Origin: Orychophragmus violaceus | Lineage: Eukaryota > Streptophyta > Magnoliopsida > Brassicales > Brassicaceae | Direction: 5' to 3' | NCBI GenBank assembly: GCA_030180135.1 | Contig: CM058232.1 | Span: forward strand, 73,276,016-73,340,015 | DNA: 64,000 nucleotides | In this document: positions 22,496 to 35,638 of the stretch, in pieces | Position numbering within the stretch: position 1 is the first letter of the stretch | How the letters are laid out: every line of letters starts with the position of its first letter | Position numbers and translations under genes: made by a program | Notes under the pieces: model-generated | Database searches by the model: none | What the model was told of the DNA's origin: nothing | Seen by the model: only the letters and a program-made list of their open reading frames with translations

Positions 22496-24999
22496 TACAT
22501 CTTAATTTCACTCATCCTACAGCTACAGTCCGCGACTCGTGCTTAGGCATAAGGAGTGGCTTTGTTAATAGATTAGCAACGTTTTCATTCGATGAAACTT
22601 GCTTATCTACTTAACACCTCTGTCATTTATCTCACGGAATAGGTTATACCTACCCTCAAGGTGTTTGGACCTCTGATGTGCAGCTAGGCTCATCTATGCT
22701 GTGAATCACATCAAGTTCAGTGATGAACTCTTCTATCCAAACATCCTCTTTCGCCGCTTCTCAAGCTGCGAAATTGTTCAGCTTAAGTCATGGAGTCAGC
22801 AACAGTGCCTTGCACCGCCAGTTAGACACAAGATATAGCCAGACTGTGACCAGGAATTATCTTTGTCTATTGGAAACTTGCCTTTCAGACTCTATCGACT
22901 TGTAGCACCTCACTTTCTCCGTAAATCAAGAACTTATCCTTAGTATTTCTCAAATACTTTAGGATATTCTATACGGCAATCCATTGATTCTTTGCTGGAT
23001 TTGACTGGTCTTTACTTGTCTTACTTAACATTAAAGCAACATCAAAACAAGTACGTGTCATGGCATACATGATAGATCCAATTGCCGTCGCATATGGAAT
23101 CCTATCCATGCATTCAAGCTCAGCAGATATCGCAGGACACTGTATCTTGCTTAATGAATTGCCATGTGACATTGGCATAAAACCCTTCTTGGATTGCTGA
23201 TTTCGTGTAGGACTTTGTCAATTTAAAATCCTGACTTTGTCCTACCAGCACTTTTGGATCTTTATCTTTAGATCCAAAATCCAAGAACATACGTGGCTTT
23301 ACCCATGTCAATCACAAAACCAACTCCCAATCTAGTCCTTTACCGACTGCAGCATTGGGACGTTATTTCCGAGAATCAGTATGTCATCGACATACACTAT
23401 GAGAAATGCAACATCGCTCCCACTTATCTATTAGTAAACGCACAGTTCCATTTCGTTCCTGTTCAAGTCAAAACCTTGACTACTTCAACAGAACGAAGAT
23501 TCCAACTCCGATATGTTTGCTTCCATCCATGAATGGATCGATGAAGCTAACTTACACAAAATGTAATTTTTCGGAGTCCGGGCTCACTTTCGCTTCTTTG
23601 AATTTCGCAGATTCGTCGCTTTCAATGATCATCAGATCATGCGAACTTTCAATGATCATCAGGTTCAACTAATGACGAGAAATCACTCTCGGATTAGTGA
23701 CTGATTCATTCATATCTGCGAACTTCAGGCTCTACAGGTGTAGATTCTACAGAAATCTGTAAATCCATCCGCTGCTCTCCCTCAACAGGTTGAGCAGCCT
23801 CCTGTATTTCTCGAATTTCTTCGAGTTATACTTTTACTCCCACTGTTCTTCTTGGAAAGTAACTTCCCTTCTTAGAAAACAGAACGGACGTAAAAGTAAC
23901 AAGCCTTGGTTTCCTTAGGATAACCAGCGAAGTAGCACAACTACAAATACTCAGTAAAGACGAATTTGGATCGATTCCAATCCACATTTACGTGGTGTCT
24001 TTCAACTGATATTGGTGGAACTATTTCAGCGTAAACTTAGATATTTTAGAGCGTTATTCTTAAAAGAATATCATGGAAGATTCGTGTGACTCATCTTTAA
24101 TCATTTCTAATAAGATCTGATTCTTTCTCTCAGAAACACCTCCAGGTTTTTCAGGAGAAATGAGCTGTGAAACGACTTCACACTCATTCAGATGATCACA
24201 CCATCAATGACTTAAGTATTCTCACTCTTGATCTAATCCAGAGTCTCAATACTTCTGTCACTTTGATTCTATACCTCACTCTGGAACTCTTTCGACCATG
24301 TCAAAGAATTCCGACTTGTGTCTCATCAAATGAACACAGTCACACTCACTGAAGTAATCAGTAGAGACAATGAAGTACAGGAAATTTTCTCTGGCATTAC
24401 TGCTCATCGGACCACATACATGAGTATGTTCAATCTCCAATAAGCCTTTGGGCCTTTCTCTAGCTCGGCTAAGATGGGCCCTTTGTCTTTTGGTCCAGTA
24501 AGCAGAATTCAAGTCTCATAAGATATCCATTCAAATGAGCCCAAAAGTCCATAACTATGGGGTTTCTGAATCCAATTTACTCTATTTGACCAAAACATTT
24601 ATGCCAAGAAAAATCAGGTTTAATTCATCAGATTTAAACCAATTTGGTATTTATGTTACATTTAGGCACTTTTTGGTTTAAGATATAAAACCCATTCCTT
24701 GAATAGGGTGCTACAATTAACATTTCATTAAGATCAAAAGAACAAAACTTGTCTTTATCAAAATGAAAACATTCAAATTCTTCACAAGAAAATGAAAAAC
24801 AACTCTGCTTAAAGCAGGTACATTGTAGCAATTACTTAATTCAAAACCAAGCCTCAAAGGCATCTACAAGTGAAAAACCCTACGGCTGAGGCAGCATCCC
24901 AAGCTCCTTCCAGACACGCAGTTCCACTTGCCCTTTCTTCAACGTTCTACTGTTGTTCAGGCTCTGCATATTATAACAAATATCAGTACCACAACCAGT
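22496..24999 (-). pseudogene. Copia B pol relic (protease to RNase H)
   Basis: Recognisable only in patches: RNase H end near 22500-22900, RT phrases (MPMSHGNSLSKIQC; IPYATAIGSIMYAM) at 23178-22969, integrase near 24512-24276 and a protease-downstream stretch at 24831-24634 (NINTKLV). Several deletions and frameshifts separate them, and no long frame survives. The phrase CAGTGCCTTGCACCGCC at about 22804-22820 marks a small deletion in RNase H that copia D carries identically (about 31156-31172). Confidence 0.85.
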
Positions 25000-25008
25000 A
25001 TCCAATAC

Positions 25009-25901
25009 CTATAAGGTATAACTTGAAGTAATAACATGAATACCTGAGGAAGTAGTCTCATACATCAACTTCAACTCCTCATAATCTTCCATGAATTTAA
25101 TGCAATCTCTTTTCCAATGCCCAGTCTCTTTACAGTAGCAGCACTTACCAACGTAAGAGGTATCTGACTTGGGCTCAGAAGACACACGCTTGCCATGATT
25201 CAAAATCTGGACAACTTTGTCTTCACCCTTGTCAGCATTAGGTTTAGTAAACCTACCCTTCTCATTCATGAGATTGTACAGGGTACTCTTTACGTTTGGC
25301 TCAACTGTCTTGAGCATATCATGCAGTTCAGTCAACGTCTTCGTTAAGCCTTTCTTGATATAGTCCCCTACGAACTTATCATAGCTTGACGGCAGTGACT
25401 GCAGAATGATCTCAGTTGCCAATTCCTGGCTAACTGGATAATCCAGTTTCCTCAGGTTATCAACGTAACCCATCATTTTACTGACATGAGGACTTACTGG
25501 ATGATCATTTGGTAGCTTGCAGCTAGTGAGAGATTTAACCAACTGGTATCTCTCCACTCTTACCTGCTCCTGAAATTTCAATTTCAGGCTGCTGATCATC
25601 TCTATTGGCGACTCCATGTTCTCATATTGCTTCCGCAAATATGAGTCCATGGTAGCCAATATCAGACCACGCACATCTACCGCATCATTATAATGCTTAT
25701 TCCAAGCATCATATACTGCATGAGAGGCATTGGACCCGATCCTCACGGGGAGAGCTTTCTCAAGGACATAGTCCTTTCTCTCCTGCCTGAGGACTAGCCT
25801 CAGGTTCCGCGACCAAGTCAAAAAAAATTTGATCCGTTCAGTTTGTCCATCTCAAGGACAGACCGGATCGAGAAAGTGTTTTGATTGTTTGTGCTCGTCA
25901 T
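25009..25901 (-). pseudogene. Copia B gag, frameshifted near the start
   Basis: The ATG at 25901 begins a frame like that of copia E (FSIRSVLE phrase). A homopolymer of eight A (plus strand, about 25820-25828) shifts the frame. Downstream, an uninterrupted frame runs 25821-25009, with copia gag features (RNLRLVLRQERKDYVLEKAL) and the knuckle CCYCKETGHWKRDC. The open part is about 270 residues, close to the full gag. A one-base correction would be needed to translate from the ATG, so it is probably inactive unless frameshifting occurs on the A-run. Confidence 0.85.
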
Positions 25902-27289
25902 AGCTGAAATTTAGAGATAAATAGAGTTTTAGTTATTTAGTTCATAAAAGAGTAATCTTAACAACTTATAAGAAAACTCGCATTGTATTCAAAATTTCTT
26001 TGTTTAACCTCATAAGAATACAATGATTCCGAGACCCATGTTTAGCTAAATCCAAAGTGGGCCACTGGCCGTCACCCAGAATTAGCTTTACTTGGTAAGC
26101 ATACACACAGCTAGTTATATCTCATATAACTCTCGGTTGTGAATTGGACCCGAGGCCCAAATTCACCAGATGTCTCAAGGCCCGGGACTCCCGATGGCCC
26201 AGTCAAGGAAACCAATCTCTTACAGCCAAATAATCACTAAAATCTGGGACTCCCAATGAAATTAGTGACTATATACTACTTTACTTACGCGAAAACAGAC
26301 ACCTCACACTGTAAGCCATATCTGTAATCAAATAAGCGTTAAGTAGCTGACAAGATTGGAAAGACATCCAAGCTTGATATTGTTTTTGAGGATTTTTAAG
26401 TTTTATTTCCAAAAATAGAAGATTACTATTTTGGGAAACTTTCTTATTTTAGAAACTTTCTAAATTTAGAAATATACTAAAAATAGAAATTTCTAATTTA
26501 ATATTTTATAAATATTTTGGGATTGGGTCACAAATTATAGGCCCAATTCTTGGCCCAAGACCATAGAATTCCAGTTGGCCCAATAATTTGACATAACCGA
26601 GTCGGTTTATTAATTCTGGTCCAAGACCAAATTAACTATCAAAACCATCGGTTATTTACTAAACCAGACCAGCTCTAAATTATTTGGTCCAACCAAATCA
26701 AACTTAGACCAGCCTTCGGTTTAGGTCAAAATTCAATTTTTGAATTTCAATCCGGTTTAACTAGAAATTAAATAATTTCCAGCAAACCGCGATTTGGGTT
26801 AACGGCTTAAACCATACAATAATTAAATAATTAAATAATTAATTATTCAACAACAACAAAATGTTTGTTATGATATTACAAAGATCACATGTGATCACAA
26901 TAACAAACCAATTCAATAATCGTGCAATCATACAAACGACAAGATATTGTCACATGATCGAGTCTTTATTGATAACCTTAATAACTAATCGATTGTGACT
27001 TACACAAAAGACAAAACAGATTTTGACTTTTCAAATCGCAAGATAATTAATTTAACAACAACGATCATGACTTTCTCTTGAAAACAAAACCGATTTTGGA
27101 CATTAGTAAACCATATGAATCGATTCTTAATTATAAAACAAAAACAACAAGCGATTGTTTGTTCAATTCAATAATTGATCAAGACATCATCGATTCATAC
27201 AAAACCAACTTTAATCATTAAGCTTTTCTTATTTCTTAATTGATTCTTAACCATTAAACAATCCAAATTACAAGAAACTAATGACCTTA
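25902..27289 (-). other. Copia B leader
   Basis: About 1.4 kb, AT-rich, non-coding, homologous to the copia D leader. It carries the 14-nt perfect palindrome GATCACATGTGATC at 26883-26896 and many GGTTTA/TAAACC (Y-rich) words. Confidence 0.7.
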
Positions 27290-27301
27290 GCTCTGATACC
27301 A
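27290..27301 (-). other. Copia B primer-binding site (tRNA-iMet)
   Basis: Reads TGGTATCAGAGC on the minus strand next to the 5' LTR. Confidence 0.9.
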
Positions 27302-27302
27302 C

Positions 27303-27966
27303 TGAAGTATTATGGGTGTTTTCCATGGTTCAATTCCCAAATTGCAACCTAACACAAATCCTTAAACAGATCTAGGTTCTTGTAAAACGAATCATAAAAC
27401 CAACCTGATCTTTACCTTTTGCAGCGGAGTGATTGGTGGTAATGACAAGATCAGATTAGAGCTGATGAGAATCGGCTCCTCCTCAAGTATCCACACTCTT
27501 ACAAGCAAGGGATGGCTGCTAGACCAAAGAGATGGATCAGAGAGAGTTAGAGAGAGAGATGGAGGCTCACAGCTGCTGGAAAAATCGCAGGAGATTAGTT
27601 ACCAAACCCTAGGCGATTTTTATCACTCTCATTAATGGGCCCAAGTCATTAGACTAATGGCTCATTAATCTTTTGGGCCCAAGACACAAATCAGACAAAA
27701 GCCTGTATTTTGTCTGGCCCAATTCTCTGATCTAATACAGTAAATGCCATTGCATCTTACCGTATTAATTCCATTTAACTTTCCCGTTAGCTATGGTGTG
27801 TGACCCTTAGGGATCATACAATACTGGTAATAAGTCCTAAACTTATAGATCATGAGCGGACTCTAGCAAGCCATCATGATCACCCAGTATTTATGACTTA
27901 TGTCTGATCTCGACACTTATCATACTTTCTAGAGATAGTACGGTAGATTTCAGGACATTCCCAACA
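27303..27966 (-). repeat. Copia B 5' LTR (right, 664 bp)
   Basis: TGAAGTATTATGGG...TTCCCAACA, followed by TSD ATATC and the rest of the copia C LTR. Confidence 0.95.
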
Positions 27967-27971
27967 ATATC

Positions 27972-28344
27972 TTATATATGTCGACTTAAACCACAACGGA
28001 ATTAACCAACGATTAAACCGAATTAATCTGGTAATCAGCGAGTTGTGTCGACCAGCACACTCTTTGTGTCGATCGACACTGCCCCAGAATATTGATATCG
28101 AATGCATATCAAATATGCATTCACTAGATCATTACATTAATGATCAATCTCGTCTTTAACGTCCAGTTTGCTTAGGTGTGTGACCTTGTAGGATCATATA
28201 ACACTAGCAATGAGTTCTCAACTCATTGATCATAAGTGGCTTCTAGCAAAGCGTTATGACTACCTAGTGTCATGTGATTGTCTCATCTCGACAATACGAC
28301 TTTCACTTAGAGTAAGTACAAAAGATTTCAGGACATTCCCAACA
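27972..28344 (-). repeat. Copia C left (3') LTR, second piece
   Basis: Continues 20643-20950 after the copia B insertion and matches 37966-38338. Contains palindrome GTGTCGATCGACAC at 28066-28079 and ends CATTCCCAACA. Confidence 0.88.
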
Positions 28345-29158
28345 ATCTCCCACTTGTACTGGAATCATCTATTCCTTTAATCCCTTTGTAGCTATATCTC
28401 AATCTAGCATAAGACAAGAACTGTGTCATCCTTATTAAGCTAGATCACGTTTATCGAAACCCGATTTGTACTGATAAAACAAACGACTGACAATCACCTC
28501 GTTTGAGCGCGGCCACGCATTTCCAGTATCAAATCTTCGATAGGCCCAGAGATATTTAACTCATGTTATATAGGAGGTACAAATCCCATCTTGTTTCATC
28601 CATGCCTCTTTTATATCTCATGATACGCCTAATCAGTGTCTTTATAATCACCAGTTACGGCTGACGTTTGACAAAGTCAAGACGAACCAATCCATATGCA
28701 AGAAAACACGATGAACTCAGGTCTAAGGACTATACTCTATAGTCGTAATGAGGAACTCTTATGACACTCATATAACATCTTGTAGAGTTCTCATTAATGG
28801 GTCATATCCGATCATGTGTTCTCCAACATATATCTATGTGATTGACTTTAATACTCTTATTAATGACTCCATGAAACTCAGTCATCAGTCACCTCACATA
28901 CTAGTCTCACGCGGTTGTTAAAGTCCCATTTTAACAACCTTGACCAAGGATCAACATAATTTATGACAATTAATGCTTATAGGGTTTCATGATCAAGTCA
29001 CATACTTGATGACCTATAACCTTGCCATAAATTATTTCGGGACTGTTATTTAATAACACAATTAAATAATGATGAAACAAATTTCATTAAAATAACATAA
29101 CTATTATGTTTTGTGAACATCATAACTAAAACAAATATAACTCCCACTGAAATCAAGA
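28345..29158 (-). other. Copia C 3' untranslated region
   Basis: Non-coding block starting with the polypurine-tract complement AATCTCCCACTTGTACTGG, homologous to 11717-12542 of copia A. No coding signal. Confidence 0.7.
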
Positions 29159-29388
29159 TCACATCTTAATAGATCTAATGCCTACAGCAGCAGTATGAAA
29201 TTCATGCTTAGGCCTTGGGAGAGGCTTGGTCAGTGGATCAACAACATTCTCATCCTTCGGGACTCTGCTGATCTTCACATCTCCTCTATTAATAATATCA
29301 CGGATAAGGTGATATCTCATTTCTATGTGTTTGGACTTCTGGTGTGATCTAGGTTCCTTTGCTTGCGCAATGGCTCCATTGTTGTCAC
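29159..29388 (-). pseudogene. Copia C RNase H, C-terminal end
   Basis: The frame reads SHQKSKHIEMRYHLIRDI and ends in a stop at 29159-29161, matching the end of the copia E polyprotein. It is separated from the rest of RNase H (36285 onward) by copia D, whose TSD GTCAC falls within the GTTGTCAC of the coding sequence. Confidence 0.85.
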
Positions 29389-30029
29389 TGTAGGATTATG
29401 TTGGTTCATAGGTGTAATTATCAGATTACAACCTAACATAATCAACTAGGATCTAGGTGATTTGCAGTTGAATCATAAACAGATCAGGATCATTACCTTG
29501 TGATTGCAGCGGATTGATCAAAGGAATATCGAGATCTGTAAGAGCTGATGATAACCGGCTCCTCCTAGGTATCCACACTCTTACAAGCTACTGGATCAGG
29601 CTGCTAGACCAAAATTGGAACAACAGAGAGAGAGAGGACGGCCAGACCTAGAAAAATCGCAGACCAACCAGTCTAACTGGCGCCTCCTCTTCCCTTATAT
29701 GGGCCCAAGTAATTAAACTAATGGCCTATTAGGCTTTTGGGCCCAAGACCCAAATCAGACAAAAGACTGTATTTTGTCTGGCCCAATTCTCTGTACAAAT
29801 ACAGTAAATGCCTTGCATCTTACCGTATTAATTCCATTTAACTTTCCCGTTAGCTATGGTGTGTGACCCTTTGGGATCATACAATACTGGTAATAAGTCT
29901 TAAACTTATAGATCAAGAGCGGGCTCTAGCAAGTCATCATGATCACCCAGTATTTATGACTTATGTCTGATCTCGACACTTATCATACTTTCTAGAGATA
30001 GTACATTAGATTTCAGGACATTCCCAACA
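29389..30029 (-). repeat. Copia D 3' LTR (left, 641 bp)
   Basis: Matches 35639-36279. Differences noted: CACACTCTTAC versus CACACTTTTAC, TTATAGATC versus TTATATATC, CATCATGATC versus CATCGTGATC. Confidence 0.95.
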
Positions 30030-30850
30030 ATCTCCCACTTGTACTGGAATCCTACATTCCCTAATCCTTTTGTCTCAATATCTCGATCTGGCATAAGGCA
30101 AGATGCGTGTCATCCTTATATAGCCAGACCATGTTCATCGGACCAGATTTGATACTGACATTTCAAACGACTTGGGCAAGTCCGTTTGGGAGTGGCCACT
30201 CTCTTACCAGCTATCAAGTCTCCGATTGGCCTAGAGATATTACCTCCATTAAACGGCAGGGACAAATCCCATCTTGTTCCATCACTATAAACTACATACT
30301 TCATAATACACCCAACCAAGGTCCTTATAGCTCCCAGTTACGAAACAGCGTTAGACAATGATCAAATCGCATCAATCCATGTGCAGCTACATGCATGCGA
30401 ACTCAGGTCTAAGGACTATACTCTATAGTCGTAAATGAGAACCTTTTATGACACAGATATTAATATCTTGTAGAGTTCTCATCAGCGGGCCATGTCCGGT
30501 CATATGCTCCCCTACATATACCTATGTGTCGACTTTGATGCCGCGCATCTATGACCCCTCGAAACTTGGTCATAAGTCTCAACACAATCTAGTCTCAAGT
30601 GGTTGTTGGTGTTCCAATTTCAACAACCTTCGACTATGGACACTATGATTTTTGTCATTTCGTTAAATATGGGGTTTCAGGATCAAGTCTACTCATGTAC
30701 TTCGATGGCCCATATATAATGACATGAATCATTTTGGAACGATTATTTTATATCACAGTTAAAAATAATCCAGAAATAAAATTTTATTAACATTTAAAAT
30801 GTTTACATGAACCAATCAAAATAACTAAATAAAGTCCTTTACTAACTCCT
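30030..30850 (-). other. Copia D 3' untranslated region
   Basis: Homologous to the block in copia B (21687-22495), with the polypurine-tract complement at its LTR end. No coding signal. Confidence 0.65.
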
Positions 30851-33206
30851 ACTGAAATTAAGACTACATCTTAATTTCACTTATCCTACAGCTACAGTCC
30901 GCGACTCGTGCTTAGGCCTAAGGAGTGGCTTTGTTAATAGATTAGCAACGTTCTCATTCATTGAAACTTGCTGATCTACTTAACACCTCTATCATTTATC
31001 TCACGGAATAGGTTATACCTACCCTCAAGGTGTTTGGACCTCTGATGTGCAGCTAGCCTCATCAAGTTCAGTGATGAATTTTTTTTTTATCCAAACAACC
31101 TCTTTTGCCGCTTCCCAAGCTGCGAAATGTTCAGCTTAAGCCATGGAGTCAGCAACAGTGCCTTGCACCGCCACACAGACACAAGATATAACCGGACTGT
31201 GACCAGAAATCATCTTTGTCTGTTGGAAACTTGCCTTTCAGACTCTACCGACTTTTAGCACCTCACTTTCTCATCCATGTGATCTCACTCAGCATGTGTC
31301 CATGACATATCATCTTATGAGACACATACCATAAGACTTTGGTATAAAGCCATTCTTGGAATTGCACTCTCTGGATTCGTGTAATTTCACACAATCCACT
31401 CAGCACATATAATCTATATAGATTATTGCTCCAAGAATTATCAGGTCTTTTCTCCAAATCTTTTATTCTTAAAGTAACCTCCATGTTCAAGTCAATATAG
31501 ACTGCAACAACAGAGCGTTATTTCCGAGATCTTGTATGTCATCTATGCACACTACAAGACTTGCAACTACGCTCCCACTAGTCTCTTACAACTTACAGTT
31601 CCTTCTGTTTCTGACAAAATCAAATCCTTGATTTCTTCGTCAAGACCAAGATTCCAACTCCCAGATGATTGCACAAAACCATTCATGGATCTGTTAAACC
31701 AGCATTCATTCCTGGTAGTTTCTTAAAACTACTTTTAGAGTTGGAGCCCAAACACTGCTTCTTCATTTATTCGCATCTTTGTCACAATCATTGATCAACG
31801 GATCATGACTTTCATTTATGATAGACCCATATCTTAGGGGTTTGTGACAAATCCTTTCGGATCTTGCGAAAAAAAAACAGACTCCACAAGTGTCAGACTC
31901 TACAGTTTCTTGTAGATCTAACTTCTGCTCTTTCAAAAGATTGAGCAGACTTTTGTGTCTCTCGAATTTCTTCGAGTTCTACTTTACTCCCACTATTTTC
32001 TTAGAAAGTATATCTCTCTACAGAAAACATAATTCTAAGCGACACTGATACTGTCCTCAGAATGGTTGTAACAGTAGTGAGTCTTGGTTTCCCTTGGACA
32101 ACCAATGAATTAGCACTTGTGTTTTAATTGGCTGAAATCTTATCAGTGTCAATTACATGACACAATTCCCAAACATCCAGAAAAGACTAGTTGGCTCAAT
32201 GCCAGTTCACATTTAATGTGATGTCTTTTATCTGATTTTGGTGGAACTTAATTTATTGTTTCACTGAGACTATTAGAACGTTTATTTTCAGGGTATTATT
32301 GGAAGATCTTACTGTGATTCATCTTTTAATCAAACTATGTCTTACATATTTGATCTCTCCAGTCACAAAACCATTCCAATGGAGTTTCCAGGAGATTTGA
32401 GTCGCGAATTTACTTCGCATTCGCACTCATAAAGATGATCACATTTTACTTGACTCAAGTGATCTGCTTATTCGACCATTCGAAAAGCCATATTTCAACT
32501 AGTCCTTGTACTTCATTTTGGAACTTCTTTAATTTCATCAAGAATTCCAGTTCATGTCTTCATGACATAACCATCATCTACTGATTCGAATCAGCCAGAT
32601 TATGAAGTACTGACCACTTTTCTTTGCAGCAATTATGCTCGTTGGGCTTTCATAATTCAAATGAATTAGGCCCAATAAGCCCCTTCCCTATGTTTAAAAC
32701 GTCAAGGTGAGAACAATCATTTGGCCCATTCAAACAAAATTCATACTCATCACTTGACTTTAGTCAACTGATCTCAAAAGCCTATTAAAGTAGGCCTTCT
32801 GAGAAAATCCTTTAGGATGGAGTTTCCGAATTTGTTTCTCAGCAATGCGGCCCAAACAATATTGCCAAAGAAAGTTGATTTGATATTTATGTTATTGGTT
32901 TATTCGTTTCGTTTAATTTCATAAAACCAATTCTTTAATGGAATGCTACTATTAAACAATCATTAAGATTCAAAACTCAAAATATGTTTTAATCAAAATG
33001 ATAAATATCCAAATCTATAACTGAAATGAATGATGTAGATCTGCTCAAAGCAGTTACACAAATAGTAATTCCCAAAAGAAAACCAAATTTGAAGGCAACA
33101 ATCAAATAAAATTCCACTCGGAATGCAGAGACATCAGCTCCATTCATGACTTGAACTTCCACTTGTTCCTTCTTCATTCTTCATCTACCATCAACGACCC
33201 GCACAT
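30851..33206 (-). pseudogene. Copia D pol relic
   Basis: Decayed RNase H (near 30870-31260), RT, integrase and protease. Only short patches are readable and no frame exceeds about 75 codons. The RNase H part keeps the same deletion as copia B (CAGTGCCTTGCACCGCC, 31156-31172) and the same neighbouring CTGATGTGCAGCTA junction near 31041-31056. Confidence 0.8.
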
Positions 33207-34085
33207 TTATACAAATGTCAGCATTGAATTCGGTATTGAATGCCTCAATGTAGAGATGAATGAAATATCATAAATACCTGAAGATGAAGGCTTGTAATCC
33301 ATCTTCAACCTTTCAAAATCTTCCAAGAATTTGTTGCACTCATTTGTCAAGTGCCCTTGCTCTTTACAGTAGCTACATGTCACAAGTGGGTCGGACTTGG
33401 GCTTCCAATAAGACTTGGGCCCATTCTGATCCGAGATCTTCATGGCCTTAATCTTACCCTTGTCCTTTGCGGGTTTCTTAAAACCCTTATCCTTCTGCAC
33501 CCTAAGTGCCTTTCGGGAACCCTTTTTCATGTTCAGCTCAGCTGTTTTAAGCATTTCATGCAGCTCAGTCAATGTCTTAGACATCCCGCTCATATTGTAG
33601 TTCGTAATGAACTGTTTATAGCTCGGCGGCAAAGACTGAAAGATGAGGTAAACGGCTTGCTCAGCACTTATGGGACAGTCTAGTCTTTCCAAGTTTTCCA
33701 AGTAACTAATCATTTTACTGACATGAAAACTAACTGGACTTCCCTCAGGGAGGTTACACTCAACGAGACGCCTCAAAGTCTGGCATCTCTCAACTCGTGT
33801 AAGTCCCTTGTACTTTGCCTTGAGGCCTGCGACAATCTCCATGGGTGACTCCAAGTTCTCATATTGATGCTTAACCTCAGAACTCATGGTAGTCAACATA
33901 AGATTTCGCACATCAACCGCATCAGTGTAATGCTTGTTCCAAGCATCACACTCTGCATGTGTGGCACTTGATCTCAATTTCTCGGGGAGAGCAATTTCAA
34001 GGACATAGTCCTTGCTCTCATGCTTGAGAATATTTCTCAAGTTCCGGTACCATGTACAGAAATTTGATCCGTTCAGTTTGTCCAT
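33207..34085 (-). CDS. Copia D gag-like open frame (292 codons), start codon altered
   Basis: Gag of a Ty1/copia element: coat protein of the virus-like particle with an RNA-binding knuckle. An uninterrupted frame starts at an internal ATG (MDKLNGSNFCTWYRNLRNIL) and includes the gag core and the knuckle CSYCKEQGHLTNEC near residues 235-250. The frame is open further upstream (FSIRSVLE phrase), but at the place where copia B and E have ATG this copy has ATA (about 34131-34133), so translation would have to begin at the internal ATG about 16 codons later, or not at all. No intact pol follows. Conservation of a long gag frame beside a ruined pol suggests that gag, or at least this RNA region, was kept longer than the enzymes. 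Confidence 0.75.
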   Translation of the reverse strand: MDKLNGSNFCTWYRNLRNILKHESKDYVLEIALPEKLRSSATHAECDAWNKHYTDAVDVRNLMLTTMSSEVKHQYENLESPMEIVAGLKAKYKGLTRVERCQTLRRLVECNLPEGSPVSFHVSKMISYLENLERLDCPISAEQAVYLIFQSLPPSYKQFITNYNMSGMSKTLTELHEMLKTAELNMKKGSRKALRVQKDKGFKKPAKDKGKIKAMKISDQNGPKSYWKPKSDPLVTCSYCKEQGHLTNECNKFLEDFERLKMDYKPSSSGIYDISFISTLRHSIPNSMLTFV

Positions 34086-34133
34086 CTCAAGGACAGACCG
34101 GATCGAGAAAGTGTTTTGATTTGTTGTGCTAGT

Positions 34134-35625
34134 TATAACTGAAATTTAGAGATAAATAGAGTTTTAGTTATTCAGTTCATAAAAGAGTAATCTTAATAAC
34201 TTATAAGAAAACTCGCATTGCATTCAAAATTTCTTTGTTTAACCTCATATGAATGCAATGATTCCGAGACCCATGTTCAACTAAAACCAAAGTGGGCCAC
34301 TGGCCGTCACCCGGAGTTAGCTTTACTTGGTAATCATACACACAGCTAGTTATATCCATATAACTCTCGGTTGTGGATTGGGCCCAAGGCCCAATTCACC
34401 AGATGTCTCAAGGCCCGGGACTCCCGATGGCCCAGTCAAGGAAACCAATCTCTTACAGCCAAATAATCACTAAAGTCTGGGACCACCAATGAAATTAGTG
34501 ACTATATACTACTTTACTTACGCAAAAACAGACACCTCACACTGTAAGCCATATTTGTAATTGAATAAGCGTTAAGTAGCTGACAAGATTGGGCAAGACA
34601 TCCAAGCTTGATATTGGTTTTGAGGATTTTAGGTTTTCTTTCCAAAAATAGAAGATTACTATTTTGGGAAACTTTCCAATTTTAGGAAACCTACTTATTT
34701 TAGAAACTTTCTAAATTCAGAAACTTACTATATTTAGAAATTTCTTAACATGCCATAATTAGAAACTTCTAATCAAAGAAACTTTCTAATTTAATGTTTT
34801 ATTAAAGTTTTCGGTTGGGTCACAAATTATAGGCCCAATTCTTGGCCCAAGACCACAGAATTCCAATTGGCCCAATAATTTGATATAACCGAGTCGGTTC
34901 ATTAATTCTGGTCCAAGACCAAATTAACTACTAAATCCAACTGGTTATTTACTAAACCAGACCAGCTCTAAATTATTTGGTCCAACCAAATCAAACTTAG
35001 ACCAGCCTTCGGTTTAGGTTAAAATTCAATTTTGAATTTAAATCCGGTTTAACCAGAAATTAAATAATACCAATTGTATTAAATAATTTCCAGCAAACCG
35101 CGATTTGGGTTAACCGCTTGAACCACCAATTAAATTGGATCGGTTCGGTTAATTCCAAAATCAGGAAGAAACACCTTGTGTTTTAGCCAATTTTGACCTA
35201 ACCTGCGGTTTAAGCTAAAGCTGACAATGAACCACAATCGGATTGATCGGTTCATTGTCGCGGGTTTGGGAAGAACGAACCGCGAAGCTCGGTTGAACCG
35301 ATTGGCTACTCGCGGACCGTATCTCTCGCCAGTGTATCGATCGATATCACGCTCCTGCGTCGATCGATACCGGCGTGCATCAGCTCGTTGCGATCAGGTC
35401 ATCGGGACAGCGAGAAGCAATCGATCCGATTCATATCGATCGATATCTCGCTCCCTCGTCGATCGACACGGGCGATCACATCGCATACCGATGGGTTTCA
35501 ATCGGATTATGCGATTCATATACTTAGGTTTTTAAGTTTTCTAATCAAATTTATTAAGCCAAATTCGATTCTAAACATTAAAACAACCTAAATATGATCC
35601 AAACAGCAAAAACCTAACGACCTAG
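34134..35625 (-). other. Copia D leader
   Basis: About 1.5 kb non-coding leader. Near the primer-binding site it carries palindromes TATCGATCGATA (35335-35346) and ATATCGATCGATAT (35433-35446) in two related units. The open frames 35227-35535 and 35388-35591 cover this repeat and are not supported as genes. Confidence 0.7.
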
Positions 35626-35637
35626 GCTCTGATACCA
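35626..35637 (-). other. Copia D primer-binding site (tRNA-iMet)
   Basis: TGGTATCAGAGC on the minus strand, adjoining the 5' LTR. Confidence 0.9.
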
Positions 35638-35638
35638 C

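Larger units (their letters stand above)
20951..27966 (-). mobile_element. Copia element B, non-autonomous, very recent insertion
   Basis: Two 664-bp LTRs (TGAAGTATTATGGG...CATTCCCAACA) that I find to differ at one position, TSD ATATC (20946-20950 and 27967-27971), tRNA-iMet primer-binding site and long leader. Gag is partly open but frameshifted. The pol region (about 22500-24990) is badly decayed with many stops, frameshifts and deletions. Young LTRs around an old dead pol mean the element was copied recently with enzymes supplied by another element. Confidence 0.92.

Noticed and set aside
35227..35591. Two overlapping arginine/serine-rich frames in the copia D leader
   Set aside because: Generated by the TCGATCGAT palindrome repeats; not conserved as protein in the other leaders.
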